Origin: Pseudomonas akapageensis
GTDB taxonomy: Bacteria > Pseudomonadota > Gammaproteobacteria > Pseudomonadales > Pseudomonadaceae
Direction: 5' to 3'
Assembly: GCF_011355085.1 (NCBI RefSeq)
Contig: NZ_VXCP01000053.1
Coordinates: forward strand, 1-61,592
Length of the DNA: 61,592 nt
In this document: positions 42,919 to 51,133 of the stretch, piece by piece
Layout: each line of letters begins with the position of its first letter
Numbering within the stretch: position 1 is the first letter of the stretch
Position numbers and translations under genes: made by a program
Notes under the pieces: generated by a model
Told to the model about the DNA's origin: nothing
Database searches by the model: none
Seen by the model: only the letters and a program-made list of their open reading frames with translations

Positions 42919-44382
42919 ATGAACACTTTGCTTGATCGCATGCTGCCCCCCGGGCGATTTGCGCTGGCCGTGCTGGTCATCACGCTGGCCGGCTGCACAG
43001 TGGGTCCTGACTACCAGCGCCCCGCCGACCAGGCTGCCGCGCAGTTCATGGGGCAGGACGCCTTGAATCGGCGCGACGTCCGGCGCCCGGCACCCGAGCT
43101 GGACAGCTGGTGGAAAGGCTTCGAAGACCCGCAACTGACCCAGTTGATTCAGAAGGTTCTCGCGCAGAATCTCGACCTGGCCGTGGCCATGGCCCGTGTG
43201 GAGCAGGCCCGTGCCGTCGCCCTCGAAGCCGGCGCGACACGCCTGCCTCAGGGCAGTGTCGATGGGCGGGTCGTGGAGCAACGCCAGTCATTGAAAAGCC
43301 CCGAAGGCCAATTGGCTAGCGGTCAGCCTGGCTTTGACCGCAATCAAACCATAAGCAATATCGGCGTCGGCGCCAGCTGGGAACTGGACCTGGCCGGTGG
43401 TCTTGCGCGCGGCGAGCAGGCGGCACTGGACGAGGCCCAGGCCGCTGAAGCCAGCCAGGCAGGCGTGCGTGTCTCGGTTGCCGCCGAAGCCGCAGACGCT
43501 TATTTACGCATTCGCGGTGCACAGCAGCGAATTCAGGTGGCTGAACAGCAGATAAAAAACCAAAGCGATTTGCTTGGCCTGGTCGAGTCACGCATGGCCC
43601 AGGGGCTGGGCAACCAACGTGAGACCGCCCAGGCCCGAGCGTTGTTGCAGCAGGCGCGTACCACCCTGCCGCCCTTGCGAACCGAACTTGCGGTTCAACT
43701 CAACCGCCTCGACGTGCTGATGGGCGCCACACCCGGCACCTACGCCCGCGATCTCGCCGGTGCTCCTACCAAGGGTTTCGATTACAACGTTCCGCAGATC
43801 CCTGGGAACATTGCCCCGGCGCAAATGCTCCGCCGGCGCCCGGATGTGATCGCCGCCGAACGGCGTTTGGCGGCCAGCAACGAGCGGATTGGCGTAGCCA
43901 CTGCGGAGTTTTACCCGAAAGTTTCTCTGGGCGGCATTTTGGGTTTCTCCAGCCTCAATGGCGGGCTCTTTACCGAGCAGGCATTCCAGCCGCAGGCGCT
44001 GTTGGGGCTGCATTGGCGCCTGTTTGATTTCGGCCGTGTCGATGCACAGGTCGCCCAGGCCAAAGGGGTGTATGCCCAGGCCTTGGCCGAATACCGCCAA
44101 TCAATGCTGCGCGCCAGCGAAGACGTCGAAAATGCCGTGGTAACCCTGACTCAACTTGAAGCACAACGTCAGGATCTGGCCCTTGAAATTTCCTCCCGAC
44201 AAGCCGCGCGGCAGGCAGCGAGCGAAGCGTACCAAGGCGGCGCGGTGAGCCTGATCGAAGTGTTGGATGAGGATCGGGAACTGCTCCGCTCGCGGGACCA
44301 ACTGGCTGAACTCAATGCCAACGATGCGCGTGCTGCAGTGGCAACGTTCCGTGCTCTCGGGGGTGGTTGGACTTTGGAGTAG
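42919..44382 (+). CDS. NodT-family outer-membrane efflux lipoprotein
   Basis: The 487-residue protein has a signal peptide ending in the lipobox LAGC (about residue 26), then TVGPDYQRP. Two outer-membrane-efflux repeats follow, with ELDSWWKGFEDPQLTQLIQ at the first and RRRPDVIAAERRLAASNERIGVATAEFYPKVSL at the second. It is the TolC-like channel of the tripartite pump. The gap to the pump gene is 21 nt with GAGGATTATTCG before the ATG. Confidence 0.95.
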   Translation: MNTLLDRMLPPGRFALAVLVITLAGCTVGPDYQRPADQAAAQFMGQDALNRRDVRRPAPELDSWWKGFEDPQLTQLIQKVLAQNLDLAVAMARVEQARAVALEAGATRLPQGSVDGRVVEQRQSLKSPEGQLASGQPGFDRNQTISNIGVGASWELDLAGGLARGEQAALDEAQAAEASQAGVRVSVAAEAADAYLRIRGAQQRIQVAEQQIKNQSDLLGLVESRMAQGLGNQRETAQARALLQQARTTLPPLRTELAVQLNRLDVLMGATPGTYARDLAGAPTKGFDYNVPQIPGNIAPAQMLRRRPDVIAAERRLAASNERIGVATAEFYPKVSLGGILGFSSLNGGLFTEQAFQPQALLGLHWRLFDFGRVDAQVAQAKGVYAQALAEYRQSMLRASEDVENAVVTLTQLEAQRQDLALEISSRQAARQAASEAYQGGAVSLIEVLDEDRELLRSRDQLAELNANDARAAVATFRALGGGWTLE

Positions 44383-44582
44383 CAGAGCAGAGTGCGGATC
44401 ACTAACTGTTATTTGTGAGATCCAATGCCTAGATCTTCTCGCAAGCAAACCAAACGCAGCCGAGCGGCCATTATCAATACGGAAGATTGTCGGAACGCGT
44501 CGCCCCAGTCCGAGGGTCCGCACCGGCCTGGTATGAACTCAAGCAGTCTTCTGCACAGGTAATAAATCAGATTTACCGTCTT

Positions 44583-44634
44583 GACGTCCCCCGGCGACTG
44601 CCCACGACAGCTCGCCACGGGGACGTCTTTTTTT
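44583..44634 (+). terminator. Strong rho-independent terminator, 200 nt past the efflux operon
   Basis: GACGTCCCC and GGGGACGTC pair as the outer stem, with GGCGA/TCGCC nested inside, followed by seven Ts. The distance from the last gene leaves room for a long 3' UTR or a small RNA. Confidence 0.85.
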
Positions 44635-44949
44635 ATCGAGAGAAAACCATACGATTAGACAACGTTGTATTTCGGCGGATAGCTATCGCCGACGGCGAGG
44701 AACGCAACAAACGACTTTATAGACTGCATGCACATTGGAGAGAAATGAATCCACACCTCCTTTCACAAATGCATGCGAATGACGGCTTTTAGCTGTGGAT
44801 TCAAGTGTGTCTCCGAAACCTGACCTGATTCACTCAGCTGTGCCTGCCCTCCCGCCGCCACCTGCGCGACGTCATTCCAAATGAGATATCCATTCGAGCG
44901 AACAGCATCTTTGGCGTTTCCATGTTCGTGAATGCACGCATTCAAAACA

Positions 44950-44966
44950 CATAGGCGTTACCTATG
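44950..44966. promoter_or_regulatory. CATAGG-CGTTA-CCTATG inverted repeat upstream of cynS
   Basis: Perfect 6-bp arms with a 5-nt spacer lie 117 nt upstream of the cyanase start. It could be a regulator site for cynS. No regulator gene is adjacent. Confidence 0.35.
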
Positions 44967-45082
44967 CGAAGCATTGGATATCGATCTCGGACCCTATCGA
45001 TCAAACGGTAGATCATTGCTTCACACCCAAGCAACACCTACCCAGCCACACCAACTTAGTTAAAACCGATAGGAAAATTACC

Positions 45083-45550
45083 ATGCAACAGTCTCACGCT
45101 TACAACGACACCAGCCTCGAACTGACCACCCAGATCCTGGACGCCAAGGCGCGCAAAAACCTGTCCTTCGAGGACCTGGCTGAAGGCACCGGCCTGGGCC
45201 TGGCTTATGTCACCGCGGCTTTGCTCGGTCAGCACCCACTGCCAGAAAGTGCTGCCCAAGTGATTGGCGACAAACTGGAGCTGGACGCCGAGGCCGTAGC
45301 CCGTCTGCAAATCATCCCGCTGCGCGGCAGCCTGTCGGGCGTACCAACCGATCCGACCATCTACCGCTTCTACGAAATGATCCAGATCTATGGCACCACC
45401 CTCAAAGCCCTGGTTCACGAGCAGTTCGGCGACGGCATCATCAGCGCGATCAACTTCAAGCTGAACATGAAGAAAGTCGAAGACCCAGAAGGCGGCCACC
45501 GTGCAGTGATCACCCTCGACGGCAAGTTCCTGCCACTGCGTCCTTTTTAA
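45083..45550 (+). CDS. cynS: Cyanate hydratase (cyanase)
   Basis: The 155-residue protein matches cyanase over its whole length. It has an N-terminal helical domain (LTTQILDAKARKNLSFEDLAEG) and a catalytic C-terminal domain, with the arginine and glutamate of TIYRFYEMIQIYG and the serine of GDGIISAINFKL. It converts cyanate and bicarbonate to ammonia and carbon dioxide as a decamer. The usual neighbours cynR, cynT or a cyanate transporter are absent. A secreted repeat protein gene follows after a small hairpin. Confidence 0.96.
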   Translation: MQQSHAYNDTSLELTTQILDAKARKNLSFEDLAEGTGLGLAYVTAALLGQHPLPESAAQVIGDKLELDAEAVARLQIIPLRGSLSGVPTDPTIYRFYEMIQIYGTTLKALVHEQFGDGIISAINFKLNMKKVEDPEGGHRAVITLDGKFLPLRPF

Positions 45551-45559
45551 GCGGATACC

Positions 45560-45576
45560 GGCCCGCCCTGCGGGCC
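45560..45576 (+). terminator. Intercistronic hairpin after cynS
   Basis: GGCCCGC-CCT-GCGGGCC is a perfect 7-bp stem just after the cynS stop. There is no U-run immediately after it, so it may only partly terminate. Confidence 0.5.
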
Positions 45577-45599
45577 ATCACTCAATACTTTTTAGAGAA

Positions 45600-45896
45600 A
45601 TGACCATGGAAAATGTTAGTCAACTGCTTGCCTTCGTCACCTTCGCACTCAGCGCAAGCGCATTCGCAGTACCGAGCAATCAGGAAGAACACTTCTTCAC
45701 CCAGACCACTGAATACCAACACACGATTGCCAACGATGGCTCGGATCGTACGCCACAAGGTCAAACCCTTGCCTCCGATGGGTCGGATCACACGCCACAA
45801 GGCCTGACCCTTGCTGCTGATGGCTCGGATCACACTCCAGGCATGCAAGTCGCTGCCGACGGTTCGGAACGTGCTCTTGGCCGTCGCCTGGCGTAA
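45600..45896 (+). CDS. Small secreted protein with DGSD(H/R)TPQG repeats
   Basis: The 98-residue protein has a probable signal peptide (MENVSQLLAFVTFALSASAFA, cleavage after AFA). A short acidic linker leads into about three and a half tandem repeats of DGSDxTPQGxTLA. ATG codons at 45600 and 45606 are both possible. The mature part is hydrophilic, acidic and glycine-rich, with no cysteine. Similar short repeat proteins are known in pseudomonads without a defined function. It shares its upstream region with cynS and ends at a strong terminator. Confidence 0.75.
   Translation: MTMENVSQLLAFVTFALSASAFAVPSNQEEHFFTQTTEYQHTIANDGSDRTPQGQTLASDGSDHTPQGLTLAADGSDHTPGMQVAADGSERALGRRLA
45735..45893 (+). 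repeat. Tandem 39-42 bp coding repeats
   Basis: Units begin GATGGCTCGGATC, GATGGGTCGGATC, GATGGCTCGGATC and GACGGTTCGGAAC, at about 42, 42 and 39 bp spacing, within the small secreted protein gene. Confidence 0.8.
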
Positions 45897-45934
45897 CCCT
45901 TGTTTGCCTCCGCCCAAGCCGGGCTTGATAAACA

Positions 45935-45974
45935 AAAAAAAGCCCTGCTGGCATACGCTTGCAGGGCTTTTCTC
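45935..45974. terminator. Bidirectional terminator after the repeat protein gene
   Basis: AGCCCTGC and GCAGGGCT form the stem, flanked by an A-run on the left and TTT on the right. Confidence 0.85.
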
Positions 45975-46058
45975 GTTTTCGTGACTCCATCCCTACCCGC
46001 CAGCATGCCTACCTATTGAACTCCTGAGTCATCCATAAAAGGGTTTGCTTAATCTTAT

Positions 46059-46114
46059 ATGCAACTGGTTGCATGCATGGAATCATCCTGCTACTTTTGT
46101 GCAACTGGTTGCAT
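46059..46114. promoter_or_regulatory. Twin TGCAACTGGTTGCAT palindromes upstream of the NTF2-like gene
   Basis: ATGCAACTGGTTGCAT at 46059-46074 and TGCAACTGGTTGCAT at 46100-46114 are near-perfect inverted repeats exactly 40 bp apart (about four helix turns). They lie 70-125 nt before the NTF2-like start. The nearby PadR regulator (47762-48301) is the likeliest ligand; this is inferred. Confidence 0.6.
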
Positions 46115-46184
46115 ACATAGCCCGACTGCACACGACCTCTTGCCTGCGCTGGAGGGGGCACTCAGGTTCAAAACGGAGATAAAA

Positions 46185-46628
46185 ATGGAAGCAAAAAATT
46201 TATCCGCTACCGCTCAACGTACTTTGGCAGCCTGGCACGACATCCTCGAGCGCAATGCAATGGAGGAGTTGGGACCGCTGCTGTCCGAGCGCATCGTCTT
46301 TCGCTCTCCCGTAGCGCACCGCGCCTATCCCGGACGAACAGCCATCTGTTTGGCGCTCAAGACCGTCAATAGTGTTTTCCAGAACTTTCGCTACCACCGC
46401 AGCTTCGTCAGCGAAGACGGCACCAGCGTTGTCCTGGAATTCAGTGCGAGCGTGGAAGACAAACTGCTCAAAGGCATCGATATGCTTCGCTTCGATGACG
46501 AGGGGAAAATTGTCGAATTTGAGGTGATGGCACGCCCTATGAGTGCCCTGCAAGCACTGGCCAGCGAAATGGGCAAACGCCTCGCGCCGTTCAAAGCGGT
46601 GCTCAGCGGCGAGGCAACTTCAGGCTGA
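46185..46628 (+). CDS. NTF2-like/SnoaL-fold protein
   Basis: About 147 residues from ATG 46185 after GGAGATAAAA. The frame upstream to 46059 contains the operator repeats and was excluded. The pattern (TLAAWHDILERNAMEELGPLLSERIVFRSP, then VVLEFSASVEDKLLKGIDMLRFDDEGKIVEFEV) is that of the NTF2-like cone fold used by small isomerases, hydratases and ligand-binding proteins. It is followed after 68 nt by a nitronate monooxygenase gene, probably in one transcript. Activity unknown. Confidence 0.85.
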   Translation: MEAKNLSATAQRTLAAWHDILERNAMEELGPLLSERIVFRSPVAHRAYPGRTAICLALKTVNSVFQNFRYHRSFVSEDGTSVVLEFSASVEDKLLKGIDMLRFDDEGKIVEFEVMARPMSALQALASEMGKRLAPFKAVLSGEATSG

Positions 46629-46696
46629 CGCTCTGCCGTCCTCCCGGCGTCGCTCGGGTTTCTTTCGTATTTAACGTCCGACCTACAGGAGTCTGC

Positions 46697-47707
46697 ATGT
46701 CTCTTCCTACTGTTCTGAAAGGCCGCCTATCGCTTCCAGTTGTCTGTTCACCGCTCTTTATTATTTCCAATCCAGACCTCGTGATCGCTCAATGCAAGGC
46801 AGGCGTAGTCGGTTCATTCCCGGCCTTGAATGCCCGGCCAGCCCATGTTCTGGAAGAATGGCTGGAGCGAATCACCACAGAGTTGGCTGAATATGATGCC
46901 TTGCATCCCGATCGGCCATCCGCGCCATTTGCCGTCAATCAGATCGTGCACCGGTCCAACGATCGCCTCGAACACGACCTGGCGTTATGCGCCAAGTACA
47001 AAGTGCCGATCATTATTACTTCATTGGGCGCTCGCGAAGATGTGAACGATGCCGTGCATGCCTACGGAGGTATCGTGCTCCACGACGTCATCACCAATGC
47101 ATTTGCGAAAAAAGCCATTGAAAAAGGCGCCGATGGCCTCATTGCGGTGGCTGCAGGTGCGGGCGGGCATGCAGGGAACATTTCGCCCTTTGCACTCATC
47201 CACGAGATCCGGGAATGGTTTGATGGCCCTCTCCTGCTTTCAGGCGCCATCTCCAGTGGCAACGCCATCCTTGCCGCTGAGGCGGCAGGTGCCGACCTTG
47301 CCTATATCGGCTCGGCATTTATTGCCACGCAAGAAGCCCATGCGCAGGACGCCTATAAACAAATGATTGTCGAAAGTTCAGCCGCCGACATTGTGAACTC
47401 AAATCTCTTTACCGGCGTGCACGGCAATTACCTGAGACAAAGCATTGCCAACATTGGCCTTGACCCGGAAGCGTTGCCAGTATCCGATCCCTCCAAAATG
47501 AATTTCGGCTCCGGTGGGACGGAAAAAGCCAGGGCATGGAAAGATATCTGGGGCGCAGGCCAAGGGGTTGGCGCTATCAAGGAGGTGGTGCGTGCCGCCG
47601 ATCTGATCGAACGTTTCAAGGAAGAATACAAGGCTTCGCGCAAACGGCTGGGCATCGCACCGGCTGTTGCCGTCACAAAAGCAAGCGCCACTGTCAGCTG
47701 CGTCTGA
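46697..47707 (+). CDS. Nitronate monooxygenase (2-nitropropane dioxygenase family)
   Basis: The 336-residue FMN enzyme has an N-terminal VVCSPLFIISNPDLV, a GVVGSFPALNARP segment, and the phosphate-binding AAGAGGHAGNISPFAL and LLLSGAISSGNAILAAEAAGADLAYIGSAF segments of the TIM-barrel family. It would oxidise alkyl nitronates or related compounds with oxygen. It forms an apparent two-gene operon with the NTF2-like protein, under the twin palindromes. CAGGAGTCTGC precedes the ATG. The convergent PadR gene may regulate it. Confidence 0.93.
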   Translation: MSLPTVLKGRLSLPVVCSPLFIISNPDLVIAQCKAGVVGSFPALNARPAHVLEEWLERITTELAEYDALHPDRPSAPFAVNQIVHRSNDRLEHDLALCAKYKVPIIITSLGAREDVNDAVHAYGGIVLHDVITNAFAKKAIEKGADGLIAVAAGAGGHAGNISPFALIHEIREWFDGPLLLSGAISSGNAILAAEAAGADLAYIGSAFIATQEAHAQDAYKQMIVESSAADIVNSNLFTGVHGNYLRQSIANIGLDPEALPVSDPSKMNFGSGGTEKARAWKDIWGAGQGVGAIKEVVRAADLIERFKEEYKASRKRLGIAPAVAVTKASATVSCV

Positions 47708-47725
47708 GTACACGAGCCGGTGAAC

Positions 47726-47759
47726 CCGATGCTGCGCTTCGAACAAAACGCAGCATCGG
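47726..47759. terminator. Hairpin between convergent nitronate monooxygenase and PadR genes
   Basis: CCGATGCTGCG and CGCAGCATCGG form a perfect 11-bp stem with a 12-nt loop. There is no long T-run, but the position suits two converging transcripts. Confidence 0.65.
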
Positions 47760-47761
47760 CG

Positions 47762-48301
47762 CTATTGAACCTGGGGATTTACAAGCGGCAATACTTCATC
47801 TGCCCACTTCAGCCAGTTCTCTTCCAGCATGATTCCACGGCGCAGAACTGCATGCTGCAAACGCTGTGCTACGGACAGTGGGACAGATGAAAAGTCACGC
47901 TGCTCAATCTTGAGATACACGTCCAGACGAGCCTTGTGATGATCGATCAAGCGTAGCAACTCGTTGTGAACCCCCAACGGTCCCATCACGGCCTCGGCGC
48001 GCAGTTTGATCAGCAGGGCCTGGCTGCTTTCTGCTATGCCCCCCGGCTCGGCGACCCAACGCGCCAGTTCGTCACGCCCTTGGGCCTGTACCTGGTAGAT
48101 TTTTTTTCGACGCTTGCCGCCCTCTTCATCTTCTGTCGAGACAACCCATCCGGCTTTAGTCATGCGAGCCAGCTCTCGATAAATCTGCTGATGCGTCGCT
48201 TGCCAAAAATAACCAATGGAGTGGTCGAATCGATTAGCCAATTCGTAGCCCGTCGAGGGCCGTTCCAGAAGCGAGGTAAGAAGTGCGTGTTGAATGGACA
48301 T
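47762..48301 (-). CDS. PadR-family transcriptional regulator
   Basis: About 179 residues from the ATG of MSIQHALLTSLLERPSTGYEL. The longer frame to 48457 lacks similarity and overlaps the IclR promoter region. The N-terminal winged helix (GYFWQATHQQIYRELARMTKAGWV and the basic wing GGKRRKKIYQV) and the C-terminal helical dimer domain match PadR/Vir proteins. It is convergent with the nitronate monooxygenase operon and the best candidate to bind the twin TGCAAC palindromes there. Confidence 0.92.
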   Translation of the reverse strand: MSIQHALLTSLLERPSTGYELANRFDHSIGYFWQATHQQIYRELARMTKAGWVVSTEDEEGGKRRKKIYQVQAQGRDELARWVAEPGGIAESSQALLIKLRAEAVMGPLGVHNELLRLIDHHKARLDVYLKIEQRDFSSVPLSVAQRLQHAVLRRGIMLEENWLKWADEVLPLVNPQVQ

Positions 48302-48379
48302 GGGCGTGATTCTAACAGCGCGCCAGACACTGTCAACGCGGGGGTCCAAGCTTGAATCCAAGTATAATCGGGCCCTTGG

Positions 48380-48394
48380 CGGAACCCGGTTCCG
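48380..48394. promoter_or_regulatory. CGGAACCCGGTTCCG palindrome, candidate IclR operator
   Basis: A perfect 6-bp inverted repeat with a CCG centre lies in the PadR/IclR intergenic region. It has the GGAA-TTCC layout known for IclR-type sites and lies 145 nt upstream of the IclR start. Confidence 0.5.
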
Positions 48395-48539
48395 TTGTAG
48401 AGTCATCGGTTCCGATTTGAATGAAATCGGATTGAAATTAGCGCAGCTACTCCTCAAACTACACGCAAGTATCCCCTTCGATTGGCAACGATTGGCTACC
48501 CTCCTCTCCAGCGCCTATCCGCCTCCACCACGAGCCCCC

Positions 48540-49328
48540 ATGAACGACGAAATCGAAACACCCGAGAACAGTCCCAAGGACCGAAAATTCGTCGAGGCCC
48601 TGGGTCGGGGTCTCGAAGTGCTCCGTGCCTTCACCCACGGTAGTGTCGTGCGTGGCAATCAGGACATCGCTCGGATTACTGGCCTGCCAAAAGCGACCGT
48701 TTCGCGCCTGACCTATACGCTGACCCAGCTTGGCTATCTCAGTTACAACCAGGACCTGGAGAAATACCAGCTCGACTCGGGCGTGCTGGCGCTGGGTTAT
48801 GCCTATGTCAGTAACCTGCGCGTGCGTCAGCTCGGCAAGCCGTTCATGGATGAGTTCGCTCGCCGCACCAATACCACAGTCGGTCTGACCTGCCGTGATC
48901 GACTGTCGATGATCTATGTTGAAAGTTGCCGCCCGCCAGAGGTTGCCAGCTTGCGCATGGAAGCAGGCGTACGCCTGCCGCTGACCACCACCGCTGCCGG
49001 CCGTGCCTATCTGGCGGCCACTCCGGAAAACGAACGCGCCCACCTGCTCAGTCAAATCGCCAGGAAAGTCGGTGACGAATGGCCCGCTCTGGAAGCCTCA
49101 CTGAATGATTCTTTCCGCGAGTACGAGGAGTTCGGTTTTTGCTTGTCCCTCGGCGAGTGGGACCGCAACGTCAATGCCGCCGGAGTACCGCTGCGCCTGG
49201 CCGATGGCAGCATCATGGCGCTGACCTGTGGCGCCCCCAGCTTCCAATTGCCCATTGAAAAGCTGAAGGACTCGCTGGCCCACCAGTTGTTGATGCTGGC
49301 CCGGGACATCGAAAGCCTCGGCGTCTGA
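48540..49328 (+). CDS. IclR-family transcriptional regulator
   Basis: About 262 residues from ATG 48540. It has the N-terminal winged helix (FVEALGRGLEVLRAF, NQDIARITGLPKATVSRLTYTL, LGYL) and the C-terminal IclR effector domain (RVQLGKPFMDEF-like, LTTTAAGRAYLAA, EYEEFGFCLSLGEW). The PobR/PcaR-like form suggests an aromatic or organic-acid effector. It lies upstream of and convergent with the etfBA/acyl-CoA dehydrogenase operon, and is a plausible regulator of the beta-oxidation cluster. Confidence 0.94.
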   Translation: MNDEIETPENSPKDRKFVEALGRGLEVLRAFTHGSVVRGNQDIARITGLPKATVSRLTYTLTQLGYLSYNQDLEKYQLDSGVLALGYAYVSNLRVRQLGKPFMDEFARRTNTTVGLTCRDRLSMIYVESCRPPEVASLRMEAGVRLPLTTTAAGRAYLAATPENERAHLLSQIARKVGDEWPALEASLNDSFREYEEFGFCLSLGEWDRNVNAAGVPLRLADGSIMALTCGAPSFQLPIEKLKDSLAHQLLMLARDIESLGV

Positions 49329-49354
49329 CACGCCCGGCTCAATCATCCGGCAAG

Positions 49355-49387
49355 AAGGCCGTCGGTAACCTTGTTACCGACGGCCTT
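49355..49387. terminator. Strong bidirectional terminator between iclR and etfA
   Basis: AAGGCCGTCGGTAAC and GTTACCGACGGCCTT form a 15-bp perfect stem with a 3-nt loop, followed by TTTGC. Confidence 0.92.
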
Positions 49388-49392
49388 TTGCA

Positions 49393-50334
49393 TTACAGCG
49401 CGCCGGTTAGCTCAGGAACAGCCTCGAACAAATCAGCCACCAGGCCGTAGTCGGCCACCTGGAAGATCGGTGCCTCTTCGTCCTTGTTGATCGCAACGAT
49501 CACCTTGGAGTCTTTCATGCCGGCCAAATGCTGGATCGCACCGGAGATGCCGACGGCGATGTACAGCTGTGGCGCGACAATCTTGCCGGTCTGGCCGACC
49601 TGCATGTCGTTGGGCACAAAGCCTGCGTCAACCGCCGCGCGCGAGGCGCCCACTCCGGCACCGAGGTTGTCGGCCAGGGCATACAGATACTTGAAGTTGT
49701 CGCCGTTCTGCATGCCGCGGCCGCCGGATACGACAATCTTGGCAGCGGTCAATTCGGGACGATCGGACTTGGCCAGTTCTTCGCCAACGAAGGACGACTT
49801 GCCCGCGTCGTGGGCAGCAGCAACCTGTTCAACGGTAGCCGAACCACCTTCTGCGGCAACGGCGTCGAAGCCAGTGGCACGCACGGTGATGACCTTGACC
49901 GCAGCGCTCGATTGCACGGTGGCAATGGCGTTACCGGCGTAGATCGGGCGCTTGAAGGTGTCAGCTGACTCAACGGCGATGATCTCGGAGATCTGGTCGA
50001 CATCCAGTTGCGCAGCAACGCGCGGCAGAATGTTTTTGCCGTTGGAAGTCGCTGGAGCCAGGATGTGGCTGTAGGCAGCGCCCAGGCCAGCTACCAGTGG
50101 AGCAACGTTTTCCGGCAGTTGGTGAGCATAGGCGGCGTTGTCGGCAACCAGTACCTTGGCAACGCCAGCGATCTTGGCAGCGGCTTCGGCCACGGCGCCA
50201 ACACCGGCACCAGCTACCAGTACGTGAATGTCGCCACCGATTTTCGCGGCAGCAGCAACGGTGTTCAGGGTTGCCGGGGCAACGGCACCATTTTCCTGAC
50301 CTTGTATAAAGTCAGCGATCACCAGGATAGTCAT
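49393..50334 (-). CDS. etfA: Electron transfer flavoprotein alpha subunit
   Basis: The 313-residue protein has the N-terminal alpha/beta domain (TILVIADFIQGQENGAVAP) and the FAD-binding C-terminal domain with VVSGGRGMQN, GASRAAVDAGFVPNDMQVGQTGKIVAPQLYIAVGISGAIQH and INKDEEAPIFQVADYGLVADLF. With EtfB it carries electrons from acyl-CoA dehydrogenases to ETF-ubiquinone oxidoreductase. It follows etfB without a gap and lies downstream of two acyl-CoA dehydrogenases transcribed on the same strand. Confidence 0.96.
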   Translation of the reverse strand: MTILVIADFIQGQENGAVAPATLNTVAAAAKIGGDIHVLVAGAGVGAVAEAAAKIAGVAKVLVADNAAYAHQLPENVAPLVAGLGAAYSHILAPATSNGKNILPRVAAQLDVDQISEIIAVESADTFKRPIYAGNAIATVQSSAAVKVITVRATGFDAVAAEGGSATVEQVAAAHDAGKSSFVGEELAKSDRPELTAAKIVVSGGRGMQNGDNFKYLYALADNLGAGVGASRAAVDAGFVPNDMQVGQTGKIVAPQLYIAVGISGAIQHLAGMKDSKVIVAINKDEEAPIFQVADYGLVADLFEAVPELTGAL

Positions 50335-51084
50335 TCAGATTACCTTCGCTTCGTTTTTCAGTTTCTCGACCAGTTCTGCAACCGACTTGACCTTGATACC
50401 AGCGCTGCGAGCAGCCGGCGCTTCGACTTTCAGGGTCTTGTTGGTGGAGGCGGTGCAAATGCCCAGTGCTTCAGGAGTCACGGTTTCCAGTGGCTTCTTC
50501 TTGGCCTTCATGATGTTGGGCAGCGATGCATAACGAGGCTCGTTCAGGCGCAGGTCGGTGGTGACGATGGCAGGCAAGTTCAAAGCAACAGTCTGCAGGC
50601 CGCCGTCGATTTCACGGGTCACATTGACCTTGTCGCCGACAATCTCCACTTTCGAAGCGAAGGTGCCTTGGGCGAAACCGCTCAGTGCAGCCAGCATCTG
50701 GCCGGTCTGGTTGTTGTCGCTGTCGATGGCTTGTTTGCCCAGGATCACCAGCTGCGGCTGCTCCTTGTCGACAACGGCCTTGAGCAGCTTGGCCACGGCC
50801 AGGGAGCTCAGGTCATCGGCGGCTTCGACGAGGATGGCACGGTCGGCACCCAGGGCCAGAGCAGTGCGCAGTTGTTCCTGGGCGGTGCTCGGGCCAACGG
50901 AGACGACGACGATTTCAGTGGCGACGCCCTTCTCTTTCAGCCGCACGGCCTCTTCCACCGCGATCTCGCAGAAGGGGTTCATCGACATCTTGACGTTGGC
51001 AAGATCGACCCCGGAGTTGTCCGCGCTGACACGGATCTTGACGTTGTAGTCGACCACTCGTTTGACTGCTACGAGGACTTTCAT
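50335..51084 (-). CDS. etfB: Electron transfer flavoprotein beta subunit
   Basis: The 249-residue protein shows MKVLVAVKRVVDYNVKI, the AMP-binding region with MNPFCEIAVEEAVRLKEKG and the ETF-beta signature region TREIDGGLQTVALNLPAIVTTDLRLNEPRY. It pairs with EtfA. The pair is probably specialised for the neighbouring dehydrogenases; most pseudomonads have another etfBA elsewhere. GGAGG is visible 9 nt before the ATG. Confidence 0.96.
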   Translation of the reverse strand: MKVLVAVKRVVDYNVKIRVSADNSGVDLANVKMSMNPFCEIAVEEAVRLKEKGVATEIVVVSVGPSTAQEQLRTALALGADRAILVEAADDLSSLAVAKLLKAVVDKEQPQLVILGKQAIDSDNNQTGQMLAALSGFAQGTFASKVEIVGDKVNVTREIDGGLQTVALNLPAIVTTDLRLNEPRYASLPNIMKAKKKPLETVTPEALGICTASTNKTLKVEAPAARSAGIKVKSVAELVEKLKNEAKVI

Positions 51085-51133
51085 TAATAACCTCCAGAAA
51101 AACGGGCCTCTCGGCCTGATGTAAAAAATCCGC

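Larger units (their letters stand above)
44383..45082. other. Intergenic region between the efflux operon and cyanase
   Basis: About 700 nt with no credible gene. It contains the strong terminator at 44583-44634, 200 nt after the last efflux gene, and a CATAGG-CGTTA-CCTATG palindrome at 44950-44966 in front of cynS. The short frames in between lack ribosome sites. Confidence 0.5.

Noticed and set aside
45735..45893. Tandem repeats as a CRISPR array
   Set aside because: Units are contiguous, in frame, about 42 bp, without spacers, and encode the repeats of a secreted protein.
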